This document shows positions 34,011-43,221 of a stretch of 64,000 nt of DNA, piece by piece. Under the pieces are notes generated by a model, which saw only the letters and a program-made list of their open reading frames with translations, did not search any database and was not told the DNA's origin. The translations under genes and the position numbers were made by a program. Every line of letters begins with the position of its first letter. The first letter of the stretch is position 1. This DNA comes from Agathobaculum desmolans ATCC 43058 (lineage in GTDB: Bacteria > Bacillota > Clostridia > Oscillospirales > Butyricicoccaceae): assembly GCF_000701665.1 (NCBI RefSeq), contig NZ_JNJN01000004.1, forward strand, positions 41,430-105,429, in the 5' to 3' direction.

Positions 34011-34211
34011 GCGGGATCCTCCCTCCGAATCAGCAGATATTTTTACCTTTATACTCTACCACAAACCGGTAGTTTACGCAATGCACAGGGTCAAATGCAA
34101 AGTAATTGTAACATTATGAGGACAGTGTGGAGCGGGATTGGAGAAATTGTTTCACAATGCGAAATTTTTCTTAAAAATCTGGAATTTGTTACGAATTTGT
34201 CATATTTGGTG
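34011..34211. other. Intergenic region between divergent yifB and nifJ
   Basis: AT-rich. Contains a perfect dyad ATTGT-TTC-ACAAT (34146-34158) and a direct repeat GAATTTGT (34182-34189 and 34193-34200) just upstream of the nifJ promoter. These could be operator sites for a redox or metabolic regulator; the factor is not identifiable. Confidence 0.4.
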
Positions 34212-34240
34212 TTTACAATTTGGGGGGAGGGTGATAAAAT
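34212..34240 (+). promoter_or_regulatory. Promoter of nifJ
   Basis: TTTACA (34212-34217), 17-bp spacer, TAAAAT (34235-34240); leader of about 90 bases with a small AACATGC/GCATGTT stem. Confidence 0.6.
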
Positions 34241-34338
34241 AAATGAGGATGATGGCGACGGTTTTTATGCGCGGAACATGCGGATAGAGCCTGCTCCATC
34301 CCCTTCAGCATGTTATAACTTAATAGGAGGATATAAAC

Positions 34339-37300
34339 ATGGCAAGAAAGATGAAGTCCATGGACGGTAACACTGCGGCCGCGCACGTGTCGTATGCGTT
34401 TACCGAGGTTGCGGGCATCTACCCGATCACCCCTTCCAGCCCCATGGCAGACAGTGTTGACCAGTGGGCAGCCGCGGGTCAGAAAAACATTTTCGGTACT
34501 ACCGTAAAGGTGATCGAGATGCAGTCTGAGGCAGGCGCCGCCGGTACGGTGCACGGCTCTCTGGCTGCCGGTGCGCTCACCACCACTTATACTGCTTCGC
34601 AGGGCCTGCTGCTCATGATCCCGAATATGTACAAGATCGCGGGCGAGCTGCTGCCGTGCGTGTTCCATGTTTCCGCGCGTACGGTTGCATCCCATGCGCT
34701 GAACATCTTCGGCGATCATTCCGACGTTATGGCCTGCCGCCAGACCGGCTTCGCCATGCTGGCTGAGACCAATCCGCAGGAAGTTATGGACCTGTCCGCT
34801 GTTGCCCATCTGGCAACCATCAAGTCCCGCGTTCCGTTCATCAACTTCTTTGACGGCTTCCGTACCTCCCACGAGATCCAGAAAATCGAGGTTTGGGACT
34901 ATGAAGATCTGAAGGAAATGTGCGATATGGACGCTGTTGAGGCGTTCCGTGCACGTGCGCTCAATCCGGAGCACGGCGCAATGCGCGGCTCTCACGAGAA
35001 CGGCGACGTGTTCTTCCAGCACCGCGAGGCCTGCAACAAGTACTACGATGCGGTTCCCGAAATCGTGGAAGAGTACATGGGCAAGGTTAATGCCAAGCTG
35101 GGCACCGATTATCAGCTGTTCAACTACTACGGCGCTGCTGACGCCGACCGCGTGATCATCGCGATGGGCTCGATCTGCGACGTGGCAGAGGAAGTTATCG
35201 ACTACCTGAACGCACACGGCGAGAAGGTCGGCCTGATCAAGGTTCGTCTGTACCGTCCGTGGCGTGCGGACAAGCTGCTGGCTGCGATTCCGGCGACTGC
35301 GAAGAAGATCGCTGTCCTCGACCGCACCAAGGAGCCGGGCGCACAGGGCGAGCCGCTTTATCTGGATGTTGTTACCGCACTGGCTAACGCCGGCATCACC
35401 GATAAAACAGTGATCGGCGGCCGTTACGGTCTGGGCTCTAAGGATACGCCTCCGTCCTCTGTATTTGCTGTATACGAAGAGCTGACCAAGGCTGAGCCGA
35501 AGCGTCAGTTCACCATCGGCATCACCGATGACGTGACCTACCTGTCCCTCGAAGAGAAGGCCTCGCCGAATACTGCGGCGGAAGGCACCACCGAGTGCAA
35601 GTTCTGGGGTCTCGGCGGCGACGGCACCGTTGGCGCGAACAAGAACTCCATCAAGATCATCGGCGACCATACCGATAAGTATGTTCAGGCATACTTCCAG
35701 TATGACTCCAAGAAGACCGGCGGCGTAACCGTTTCGCATCTGCGTTTTGGCGATAAGCCGATCCGTTCTCCCTACTATATCAACAAGGCTGACTTCGTAG
35801 CCTGCCACAACCCGTCCTACATCACCAAGGGCTTCCCGATCGTGCGTGATGTTAAGCCGGGCGGCGTATTCCTGATCAACTGCCAGTGGAGCCCGGAAGA
35901 GCTTGAGAAGCACCTTGCTCCTTCCGAGAAGCGCTACATTGCCAAGAACAATATTCAGCTCTACACCATCAATGCGATCGATCTTGCGATCGAGATCGGT
36001 ATGGGCAAGCGCACCAACACCATTCTGCAGTCCGCGTTCTTCGCGCTGGCTAAGGTCATGCCGGAGGCAGAGGCCATCCAGTTCATGAAGGATGCTGCGA
36101 CCAAGTCCTACCTGAAGAAGGGTCAGGATGTTGTTGACATGAACCACAAGGCGATCGATGCCGGCGCAACTGCGTTCAAGAAGATCGACGTTCCGGCTGC
36201 ATGGGCTGATGCTGCCGACGAGGCCGACAACCGCGATCTGCAGGGCCGTCCTGAGGTCGTTAAGATGGTTAAGGACGTTATGGAGCCGATCGGCCGCATG
36301 GACGGCGACTCTCTGCCGGTATCCGCTTTCGCAGGCGAGCATGTTGACGGCTCCTTCGAGCACGGCGCTGCCGCTTACGAGAAGCGCGGCGTAGCCGTTA
36401 CCGTTCCGACTTGGAACGCTGAGACCTGTGTACAGTGCAACCAGTGTGCTTATGTCTGCCCGCACGCGACTATCCGTCCGTTCGCGCTGACGGAGGAAGA
36501 GGCTGCCGCTGCACCGGCATCCGCTAAGATCGTAGACATCAAGGCCGGCAAGGGCAAGGGCGTTTACAAGTACACGCTGACTGTTTCTCCGCTCGACTGC
36601 ATGGGCTGCGGCGTATGTATCGGCGTTTGCCCGACCAAGTCCCTCACTATGGTTCCGCAGGCGCAGGAAGCTGCCCAGCAGGATACCTTCGATTACTGCG
36701 TAGCCAAGGTTGCAGAGAAGCCGGATATGATCTCGGTCAACTCTGTCAAGGACAGCCAGTTCAAGAAGCCGCTGCTTGAGTTCTCCGGTTCTTGCGCAGG
36801 CTGTGCGGAAACCTCTTACGCCCGCCTGATCACGCAGGTTTGCGGCGACCGTATGTATATCTCCAACGCGACCGGCTGTTCGTCCATCTGGGGCGGCCCG
36901 GCTGCTACCAGCCCGTATACGGTGGATGCCAACGGCCATGGTCCGGCTTGGGCGAACTCCCTGTTTGAGGATAACGCAGAGCACGGCCTCGGTATGTACT
37001 ATGGTCAGGAAGCGATCCGTGAGCGCCTGATCGGCAAGCTCGAAGAGATGGCTGCGTCTGCTCCGGCAGAGGCAAAGGAAGCGATCGCCAAGTTCCTCGA
37101 AACCAAGGACAACGGTGCAGATAATGCAGAACCGGCGAAGGCGCTGATCGCGGTGCTCGAAAAGGGTGCGGCGGACGGCTGCGCAGACTGCAAGGAAGTG
37201 CTTGCGCATAAGGAATATCTGGCTAAGAAGTCCGTCTGGATCTTCGGCGGCGACGGCTGGGCTTATGATATCGGCTTCGGCGGTCTGGATCACGTCCTTG

Positions 37301-37893
37301 CTTCCGGCCAGGATGTCAACGTGATGGTATTCGATACCGAGGTTTACTCCAACACCGGCGGTCAGGCCTCCAAGGCAACCAACATCGGCGCTGTGGCTCA
37401 GTTTGCAGCTTCCGGTAAGACCACCAAGAAGAAGAGCCTTGCTGAGATCGCAATGAGCTACGGCTATGTATACGTTGCGCAGATCGCAATGGGCGCGAAT
37501 ATGAACCAGACCCTCAAGGCGATTGCAGAGGCAGAGGCTTATCACGGCCCGTCGCTCATTATCGGCTATGCGCCGTGTGAGATGCACTCCATCAAGGGCG
37601 GCATGACCAACTGCCAGGCTGAGATGAAGAAGGCTGTTGACTGCGGCTACTGGAACCTGTTCCGCTTCAATCCGGATCTGGCAAAGGAGGGCAAGAACCC
37701 GTTCATTCTGGAATCCAAGGAGCCCAAGACCGAGGATTACCGCAAGTTTATGATGAACGAGGCGCGTTATTCCGCACTGACCCGTGCATTCCCGGATCGT
37801 GCCGAGAAGCTGTTTGAGGAGTCTGAGATCGAATCTACCAAGCGCTTTGCACACCTCAAGCGTTTGCAGGATCTGTACGCTCCTGAAGCGTAA
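34339..37893 (+). CDS. nifJ: Pyruvate:ferredoxin (flavodoxin) oxidoreductase
   Basis: 1184 residues, the full single-chain PFOR. Converts pyruvate and CoA to acetyl-CoA, CO2 and reduced ferredoxin, the central energy reaction of clostridial fermentation. Domains in order: pyruvate-binding domain I (TEVAGIYPITPSSPMAD), domain II/III, EKR linker, two 4Fe-4S clusters (CVQCNQCAYVCP at about 697 and CMGCGVCIGVCP at about 754), and the TPP domain with a further cluster motif (CAGCAET) and TPP signature (FGGDGWAYDIGFGGLDHVL). RBS AATAGGAGG. Codon use is strongly biased toward C-ending codons, a sign of high expression. Confidence 0.98.
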   Translation: MARKMKSMDGNTAAAHVSYAFTEVAGIYPITPSSPMADSVDQWAAAGQKNIFGTTVKVIEMQSEAGAAGTVHGSLAAGALTTTYTASQGLLLMIPNMYKIAGELLPCVFHVSARTVASHALNIFGDHSDVMACRQTGFAMLAETNPQEVMDLSAVAHLATIKSRVPFINFFDGFRTSHEIQKIEVWDYEDLKEMCDMDAVEAFRARALNPEHGAMRGSHENGDVFFQHREACNKYYDAVPEIVEEYMGKVNAKLGTDYQLFNYYGAADADRVIIAMGSICDVAEEVIDYLNAHGEKVGLIKVRLYRPWRADKLLAAIPATAKKIAVLDRTKEPGAQGEPLYLDVVTALANAGITDKTVIGGRYGLGSKDTPPSSVFAVYEELTKAEPKRQFTIGITDDVTYLSLEEKASPNTAAEGTTECKFWGLGGDGTVGANKNSIKIIGDHTDKYVQAYFQYDSKKTGGVTVSHLRFGDKPIRSPYYINKADFVACHNPSYITKGFPIVRDVKPGGVFLINCQWSPEELEKHLAPSEKRYIAKNNIQLYTINAIDLAIEIGMGKRTNTILQSAFFALAKVMPEAEAIQFMKDAATKSYLKKGQDVVDMNHKAIDAGATAFKKIDVPAAWADAADEADNRDLQGRPEVVKMVKDVMEPIGRMDGDSLPVSAFAGEHVDGSFEHGAAAYEKRGVAVTVPTWNAETCVQCNQCAYVCPHATIRPFALTEEEAAAAPASAKIVDIKAGKGKGVYKYTLTVSPLDCMGCGVCIGVCPTKSLTMVPQAQEAAQQDTFDYCVAKVAEKPDMISVNSVKDSQFKKPLLEFSGSCAGCAETSYARLITQVCGDRMYISNATGCSSIWGGPAATSPYTVDANGHGPAWANSLFEDNAEHGLGMYYGQEAIRERLIGKLEEMAASAPAEAKEAIAKFLETKDNGADNAEPAKALIAVLEKGAADGCADCKEVLAHKEYLAKKSVWIFGGDGWAYDIGFGGLDHVLASGQDVNVMVFDTEVYSNTGGQASKATNIGAVAQFAASGKTTKKKSLAEIAMSYGYVYVAQIAMGANMNQTLKAIAEAEAYHGPSLIIGYAPCEMHSIKGGMTNCQAEMKKAVDCGYWNLFRFNPDLAKEGKNPFILESKEPKTEDYRKFMMNEARYSALTRAFPDRAEKLFEESEIESTKRFAHLKRLQDLYAPEA

Positions 37894-37925
37894 GATTGGC
37901 TGAACAGCAGATATAATTGCATTAC

Positions 37926-37959
37926 AAAACCCCGCAGAGCTTGTTCTCTGCGGGGTTTT
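37926..37959 (+). terminator. Terminator of nifJ
   Basis: Perfect stem AAAACCCCGCAGAG/CTCTGCGGGGTTTT, 32 bases after the stop. Confidence 0.92.
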
Positions 37960-38014
37960 GTGCTGAGATATTGAGGATCATGGGGTGCAGCATTTACTGA
38001 GAACCAAATAAAAA

Positions 38015-38043
38015 GATGGGACATCAGACAGAGATGTCCCATC
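38015..38043. terminator. tcdA-side terminator, first copy of a duplication
   Basis: Stem GATGGGACATC/GATGTCCCATC with loop AGACAGA. On its left AATAAAAA would give a T-run for the minus strand (tcdA); the repeat follows on its right. Confidence 0.8.
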
Positions 38044-38215
38044 TGAGACTGCGAATCGCGCCCTTCGGGCACAATTCTCCGTCGTCTTGTATAAAAACCC
38101 ACGCACATGTCGCGGGTTTTTATAAAAATTGCAGCAGGCTGCAATTTTCCATATGATGCGCGCTGCCGCGCGTGTTGCTTACGTTCAATAACAAAATACT
38201 TTTTCGACAGACTGA
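38044..38215 (+). repeat. Dispersed terminator-associated repeat, short copy
   Basis: 172 bp. Starts TGAGACTGCGAATCGCG and ends CTTTTTCGACAGACTGA; same core hairpins as the copies at 20260 and 29298. It splits two near-identical copies of a terminator hairpin. Confidence 0.8.
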
Positions 38216-38249
38216 GATGAGACATCAGACAGAGATGTCCCAGCTTTTT
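38216..38249. terminator. tcdA-side terminator, second copy
   Basis: GATGAGACATCAGACAGAGA... matches 38015-38043 with two base differences and keeps the T-run CTTTTTAT on the plus strand. Confidence 0.8.
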
Positions 38250-38253
38250 ATAT

Positions 38254-38964
38254 TCAGCGCACGCCGGTTAGGTCTTTGATACATTCTCCGGCGAGGATCA
38301 TGCCTGCCACCGGCGGTACGAATGAAACGCTGCCCGGGACGGCGCGGCCTGCGGTGCCTTTCTGTTCATCCGAAGGTAGTGGCGTGCGCGGTTCTTCCGT
38401 GGAATAGACGACTTTTAAGTGTTTGATGCGTCTTTTTTTACATTCCAGCCGCATCACGCGCGCCAGCGGGCAGACCGAGGTTTTGTAAATGTCCGTTACC
38501 TCGAAACGGGTGGGGTCGAGCTTGTTGCCTGTGCCCATGGAGCAGATGAGCGGCACACCCAGCCGGTCACATGCCGTTACCAGATGCAGTTTGGCGGTCA
38601 CGGTATCGATGGCATCAATTACATAATCGAACTGCGACAGATCGAGTGCAGAATCCGGGGTGTAAAACTCCTGCCGCGTGTGTACCGTGCAGTGTGGATT
38701 GATCTCTGCGATGCGTGCCCGCATGACTTCGACCTTGGGCTGGCCGGTGGTTGATGCAAGGGCGATGAGCTGGCGGTTGCGGTTGGTAAGCGAAACGGTG
38801 TCGCTGTCGATCAGCGTCAGCTCACCGATGCCGGCCCGTGCCAACGCTTCGCAGGCAAATGAGCCGACGCCGCCGATACCGAACACGGCTACATGGGCGG
38901 CACGCAGTTTTTCAAGGGCGGTTGTGCCGAGCAGCAGCTCCGCACGGGAAAATTCATGCAGCAT
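38254..38964 (-). CDS. tcdA: tRNA threonylcarbamoyladenosine dehydratase (ThiF/HesA-type E1-like)
   Basis: 236 residues. Cyclises t6A37 of ANN-decoding tRNAs to ct6A using ATP. Nucleotide-binding GxGGxG at 29-34 (FGIGGVGSFACEAL), followed by LTLIDSDTVSLTNRNRQ and DYVIDAIDTVTAK. Starts with RAELLLGTTALEKLRAAHVAVFG as TcdA does. The catalytic-region Cys lies in KTSVCPLARVMR. Nine bases separate its start from the ung stop; both are on the minus strand, so they are co-transcribed. Confidence 0.92.
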   Translation of the reverse strand: MLHEFSRAELLLGTTALEKLRAAHVAVFGIGGVGSFACEALARAGIGELTLIDSDTVSLTNRNRQLIALASTTGQPKVEVMRARIAEINPHCTVHTRQEFYTPDSALDLSQFDYVIDAIDTVTAKLHLVTACDRLGVPLICSMGTGNKLDPTRFEVTDIYKTSVCPLARVMRLECKKRRIKHLKVVYSTEEPRTPLPSDEQKGTAGRAVPGSVSFVPPVAGMILAGECIKDLTGVR

Positions 38965-38973
38965 GGTATTACC

Positions 38974-39660
38974 TCACAGGCAGGGGGATTCGTGGTTCAG
39001 ATCCCAGTCGATCGGATCGATCCCATGGCTTTCCAAAAAGGCGTTGCACTGGGAAAAATGTTTGCAGCCGAAAAATCCGTTGTAGGCCGAAAGCGGCGAG
39101 GGATGCACGCTTTCCAACACCAGATGCTGCGGTGCGGTGATGAGGTTCTTTTTAGAGCGCGCGTTGCCGCCCCAAAGCAAAAAGACGATCGGCTGCTCGC
39201 GCTCGTTAAGCTTTTGGATGACATGGTCGGTAAAGGTTGTCCAGCCGATGTTTTTATGGCTGTTGGCCTGCCCACGGCGCACGGTCAGCGTGGTGTTGAG
39301 CAGCAGCACGCCGCGTTCTGCCCAGCGGGTCAGGGTGCCGCCCTGCGGCGGTGTGATGCCGAGGTCGCTTTGCAGTTCTTTGAAGATATTTTGCAGGCTG
39401 GGGGGCGCGGGTACGCCCGGCTGCACGGAAAAGCACAGCCCGTGCGCCTGCCCCGGACCGTGGTAGGGATCCTGTCCGAGGATGACGGCTTTTACACGGT
39501 GGTATGGCGTATAACGCAGGGCATTGAAGATGTTTTCCATCGCAGGATAGATGGTCTGCTCTGCGTATTCTTTTTTTAGCCAGTAGCGTATTTTTTTGTA
39601 GTAATCCTGCTCGAATTCACCGGCAAGGATCTCGTCCCAGTCGTTTCCCAAATGTACCAT
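38974..39660 (-). CDS. ung: Uracil-DNA glycosylase, family 1
   Basis: 228 residues from ATG 39660 behind GGAGGCTGC. Removes uracil from DNA. Catalytic motif GQDPYH at 62-67 (Asp64) and the uracil-specific loop HPSPLSA (His186) are intact; LLLNTTLTV and [11 protein letters not shown] also match. Followed directly by tcdA. Confidence 0.97.
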   Translation of the reverse strand: MVHLGNDWDEILAGEFEQDYYKKIRYWLKKEYAEQTIYPAMENIFNALRYTPYHRVKAVILGQDPYHGPGQAHGLCFSVQPGVPAPPSLQNIFKELQSDLGITPPQGGTLTRWAERGVLLLNTTLTVRRGQANSHKNIGWTTFTDHVIQKLNEREQPIVFLLWGGNARSKKNLITAPQHLVLESVHPSPLSAYNGFFGCKHFSQCNAFLESHGIDPIDWDLNHESPCL

Positions 39661-39765
39661 AGCAGCCTCCGGATGCAAATTTTTTTGATGCGCTGCGATG
39701 ATCGCAGCATGAAGCGAGAAATGTTCTATTATTATAGCACAGCAGCGCTTTTTTCGCAAAAGGGA

Positions 39766-39820
39766 TTGACAAGGCAGGGCAGGATTGCTATACTCTAAGT
39801 GTATTAAGACTGTTAATACA
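39766..39820 (+). promoter_or_regulatory. Promoter and GntR operator of the ytr-like operon
   Basis: TTGACA (39766-39771), 17-bp spacer, TATACT (39789-39794). Immediately downstream, TGTATTA-N7-TAATACA (39800-39820) is a perfect dyad covering the start of transcription, as expected for the YtrA-type repressor encoded by the first gene. Confidence 0.8.
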
Positions 39821-39861
39821 GACAAGACACAAGGACGATATCAGGAAAGGAGGCGCGCAAT

Positions 39862-40233
39862 GTGATAAAAATTGATTATCGGGATCCGCGGCCGATTTAT
39901 GAACAGGTGGTGGACGGGATCGAAGAGCTGGCGCTGCGTGGGGCTTTGCCGGCGGATACCCAGATCCCCAGTGTGCGGCAGCTTGCGGTAGAGCTGTCGA
40001 TCAATCCGAACACCATCCAACGCGCGTATGGAGAGCTTGAGCGCCGCGGCGTGATTTACGCCGCAAAAGGACGGGGGAACTTTATTTCAGATAACACGGA
40101 GACGCTGCGCACACGCCGGCTGGATGAGATCGGCACACAAATCGGCACACTGGCCGGTCAGGCGCGGGCGCTTGGTGCAAGCGAAGCACAGCTGCAGGGC
40201 TGGCTGAAGGAGAAAGGAGAGGACAGGGCATGA
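39862..40233 (+). CDS. GntR-family regulator, YtrA subfamily
   Basis: 123 residues, GTG start at 39862 behind AAAGGAGG. Winged helix at 8-75 (IYEQVVDGIEELALRGALPADTQIPSVRQLAVELSINPNTIQRAYGELERRGVIYAAKGRGNF). The effector domain is only about 45 residues, typical of YtrA, which represses ABC transporter operons until cell-wall-active stress occurs. Its TGA overlaps the ABC ATPase start (ATGA). Confidence 0.92.
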   Translation: MIKIDYRDPRPIYEQVVDGIEELALRGALPADTQIPSVRQLAVELSINPNTIQRAYGELERRGVIYAAKGRGNFISDNTETLRTRRLDEIGTQIGTLAGQARALGASEAQLQGWLKEKGEDRA

Positions 40234-41129
40234 TCACGGCGAATAATGCGACCAAGCACTTTGGCGGCATCACGGCGGTTGACCATGTGTGCGCCGAGGT
40301 GCGCGACGGTTCGGTATACGGGCTGATCGGTTCAAACGGCGCGGGCAAGAGTACATTTTTGCGGATGCTGGCAGGTATTCTGCTGCCCGATGAAGGTACG
40401 GTGCAGATTGACGGCGCGGACGTGTTTGAGAACACGGCGCTTAAAGAACGCTGCTTTTTTATTTCGGATGAACAGTTTTTCTTCCCGAACAGCACACCGG
40501 CAGAGATGAAAAACTACTACAAGCGCTTTTATCGCCATTTTGATGAAGAACGTTACCGCAAGCTGATGGACGGCTTCGGTTTGGATGAAAACCGCAAGAT
40601 CCGCACGTTTTCCAAGGGCATGAAAAAGCAGGTGTCGGTCATCTGCGGTGTATGCGCGGGCACGGATTACCTGTTCTGTGATGAAACGTTCGACGGCCTT
40701 GATCCGGTTGTGCGGCAAACGGTCAAAAGCCTGTTTGCAGAGGATGTGGAAAGCCGCGGCCTGACGCCGGTTGTCGCTTCGCATAACCTGCGCGAGCTGG
40801 AGGATTTCTGCGACCATGTTGGCCTGCTGCACCGCGGCGGTATCCTGTTTTCGCGCGACTTGGAGGAAATGAAGCTGGATATGTTTAAGATGCAGTGCAT
40901 CTTTACCAGTCCGCTGCCGGAAAACGCGTGGGACGACATCGACGTAATGCATCTGGACCGGCGCGGTTCGCTGTATACGCTGACCGCACGCGGCAGCCGC
41001 GAGGCGCTGCTGGCCCGCGTGAACGCGATGAATCCGAGCTTTTGCGAAATGCTTCCGCTGACGCTGGAGGAGATTTTTATCAATGAAACGGAGGTGGCAG
41101 GTTATGACATCAAGAAACTGCTCTTCTAA
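40230..41129 (+). CDS. ABC transporter ATP-binding protein
   Basis: 299 residues. Walker A GSNGAGKST (about 34-42), signature region FSKGMKKQVSVICGV (degenerate LSGGQ), Walker B YLFCDETFDGLDPVVRQ and switch His in ASHNLRE. Similar to YtrB-type ATPases. Overlaps both neighbours. Confidence 0.94.
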   Translation: MITANNATKHFGGITAVDHVCAEVRDGSVYGLIGSNGAGKSTFLRMLAGILLPDEGTVQIDGADVFENTALKERCFFISDEQFFFPNSTPAEMKNYYKRFYRHFDEERYRKLMDGFGLDENRKIRTFSKGMKKQVSVICGVCAGTDYLFCDETFDGLDPVVRQTVKSLFAEDVESRGLTPVVASHNLRELEDFCDHVGLLHRGGILFSRDLEEMKLDMFKMQCIFTSPLPENAWDDIDVMHLDRRGSLYTLTARGSREALLARVNAMNPSFCEMLPLTLEEIFINETEVAGYDIKKLLF

Positions 41130-43221
41130 GGGAATGCTGCGCGACAGCACGCGCCGCAGCCTATGGGCGTTTGTATTGTCCGGCGTGGGGTTTTTCCTGT
41201 CCATGCTGCTGCCAGTCCTGATGACCATGCAGCACGCGCTGGAGCAGCGTGCAATCGAACTGCAAAGTCTGGAACAGATTTATGTGGAACGGCACTGGAA
41301 GATCGCGCTCGAACAGGTCGCGGAGTTTATCGGTGGATATAATCCATTTATCAAAATTACCTTTATTGTAATGGCGGTTTCGTGCGGCGTGGCGCTGTTT
41401 GCCTATCTGCACGCCCGTCAGAAGGTGGATTTTTACCATAGCCTGCCGGTAACGCGCACAAAATTGTTCTTTAACAATTTTGCGACAGGCGTGGTCTGCA
41501 CGCTGACGGGCTATTTGGTGATGTACGGCATCACGCTGGCCTGCGTTTACGCGATGGGCTTCGGCGCGGCGGTGAACTGGGGCGAAATCGGCGGCGCGGT
41601 GATCAGTAATGTGATTTTGTTCCTGCTGCTGTATGCGCTCAGTGTGCTGACAACCGTGCTGTGCGGCAACACGGTCATCACCCTGCTGCTGCTTGTGTGG
41701 GTGCATCTGTCCCCGGCGCTGGTGCGGCTGCTGTTCAGCGGGCTGTGCGGCAAATTTTTGGATACCTTTGTGGAAACCGGCGCGATGAACGGTTTGGGTT
41801 ATGCCTCGCCGGTGGTACACTACTTCCTGCTGGACGGCATGACCTATCATGATATGCTGATCTCTGTGGGCACGGGCGAAAAGGTTTCCGCGCTGCCGCT
41901 GCTGGCAGGTTATCTGCTCGCGGCGGTGCTGGTGACGGCGCTGGCCTGCTGGCTGTTCCGCATCCGCAAGAGTGAGCGGAGCGGCATGGCGTTGGCCTTT
42001 GAGCCGCTCAAGCTGCCGGTTAAGGTATATATGTGTTTGACAGCGGGCGCGGCATTCGGTATGCTGTTCGAATTGATTGCGGGCGATTTCTGGTTCTGGC
42101 CGGGGCTGGTGATCGGCACGGTGCTGTTCCACTGGATCGTGGAGATCATCTATGCGATGGACTTCCACGCGATCTTCCGCAAGCCCGTGCAGCTCGCGGC
42201 GATCCTTGCGGTGCTGGCGTGCGGCATCCTGCTGCTGAAGGTTGACGTATTTGGCTACGACCGTTGGATGCCCGCGCGGGAGGAGCTGACCGGCGTGAAC
42301 CTTGACAGCGCGAATGCCGATGCGCTGCTGACCGATGAGGCGAATATCGACGCGGTGTATCGGCTGGCTGAAATTGCACGGCAGACCGATTCGGAAAGAG
42401 GGGAGACCGCAATGTCGTTCCGCAGCTATCTGTTTACCTTTGAACGGGGCAGCCGCATAACGATGCGCCGCTATATGCTGCCTGAGACCGGGGAAACAGC
42501 CGAATTGCTGAACACCATCTACCGTTCGGAGGAATACCGGCAGAAGCACTGGCCGCTGTTCCGGTACGAGACCGGTGAGACGAAAAACGGCGCGCCGCTG
42601 CTGGGATTCTACACAAATGCCAGCGGGTACAGCTGTGAGTATGAACTGCGGGACGCAGCAAAGATCGAGCAGATCGTGCAGACGCTGCGGGAGGAAGCGC
42701 TGACCCGCGCGCAGGACAGCACGATCGTCATGCGGATCGAACTGAACCACGAGCATGAGGACAGAGGCTATCAATTCGAAGGCAATGTCTATGTGACTGA
42801 GCAGGATGTGAAGACGCTGGCACTGATCGAGCAGTTTACCGGCGTGCGTCCGCAGCCGCTAACGGCGGATATGCCGGGAATGACCCAGATTACGTACTAC
42901 AAGCAGTTGGACGCAGACAACGGCGAGTGGGTCACAGTGGAAGTGACAAACAAGGCTGATGTGGAAGCGCTGCTGAAGGATGCGCAGCCCTATGATCTGC
43001 TGGACGCCGGCGTGTATGAAATGCTGGAGAGCAACGGCATCCTTATTGCGGAGGAGCAGACCGAGGGAATAAATGTATCCGTGGTGACGAGCGATGGAGA
43101 GGAGCGGGGTCTGTATTATCCGCAGGGCAAATACCCCGCCGCGGTGGTGCAGAAGTACCGTCCGGAGGGTACAGCTCCTGCCGCAACGGATGGCACCGTG
43201 TTCGCTGAGGCGGCGGCATGA
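41104..43221 (+). CDS. Large ABC transporter permease-like membrane protein
   Basis: 705 residues from ATG 41104, preceded by GGAGGTGG. Its start lies inside the ATPase gene (26-base overlap). The N-terminal half has about nine hydrophobic segments (first at 20-40; then about 80-100 and 125-400). The C-terminal 300 residues are hydrophilic and probably extracytoplasmic, with no recognised domain. The position after GntR and ATPase makes it the permease of a YtrBC-like exporter. Residue 88-115 region FAYLHARQKVDFYHSLPVTRTKLFFNNF matches the motif seen in clostridial multidrug ABC-2 permeases. Confidence 0.82.
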   Translation: MTSRNCSSKGMLRDSTRRSLWAFVLSGVGFFLSMLLPVLMTMQHALEQRAIELQSLEQIYVERHWKIALEQVAEFIGGYNPFIKITFIVMAVSCGVALFAYLHARQKVDFYHSLPVTRTKLFFNNFATGVVCTLTGYLVMYGITLACVYAMGFGAAVNWGEIGGAVISNVILFLLLYALSVLTTVLCGNTVITLLLLVWVHLSPALVRLLFSGLCGKFLDTFVETGAMNGLGYASPVVHYFLLDGMTYHDMLISVGTGEKVSALPLLAGYLLAAVLVTALACWLFRIRKSERSGMALAFEPLKLPVKVYMCLTAGAAFGMLFELIAGDFWFWPGLVIGTVLFHWIVEIIYAMDFHAIFRKPVQLAAILAVLACGILLLKVDVFGYDRWMPAREELTGVNLDSANADALLTDEANIDAVYRLAEIARQTDSERGETAMSFRSYLFTFERGSRITMRRYMLPETGETAELLNTIYRSEEYRQKHWPLFRYETGETKNGAPLLGFYTNASGYSCEYELRDAAKIEQIVQTLREEALTRAQDSTIVMRIELNHEHEDRGYQFEGNVYVTEQDVKTLALIEQFTGVRPQPLTADMPGMTQITYYKQLDADNGEWVTVEVTNKADVEALLKDAQPYDLLDAGVYEMLESNGILIAEEQTEGINVSVVTSDGEERGLYYPQGKYPAAVVQKYRPEGTAPAATDGTVFAEAAA

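Noticed and set aside
34213..37854. A 1213-codon open frame on the minus strand opposite nifJ
   Set aside because: It is the codon-bias shadow of the highly expressed nifJ gene; it has no RBS, and nifJ on the plus strand is unmistakable.
41161..42774. A 537-codon minus-strand frame opposite the ABC permease gene
   Set aside because: Gln/His/Arg-rich shadow frame with no start site; the plus-strand permease is in an overlapping operon.
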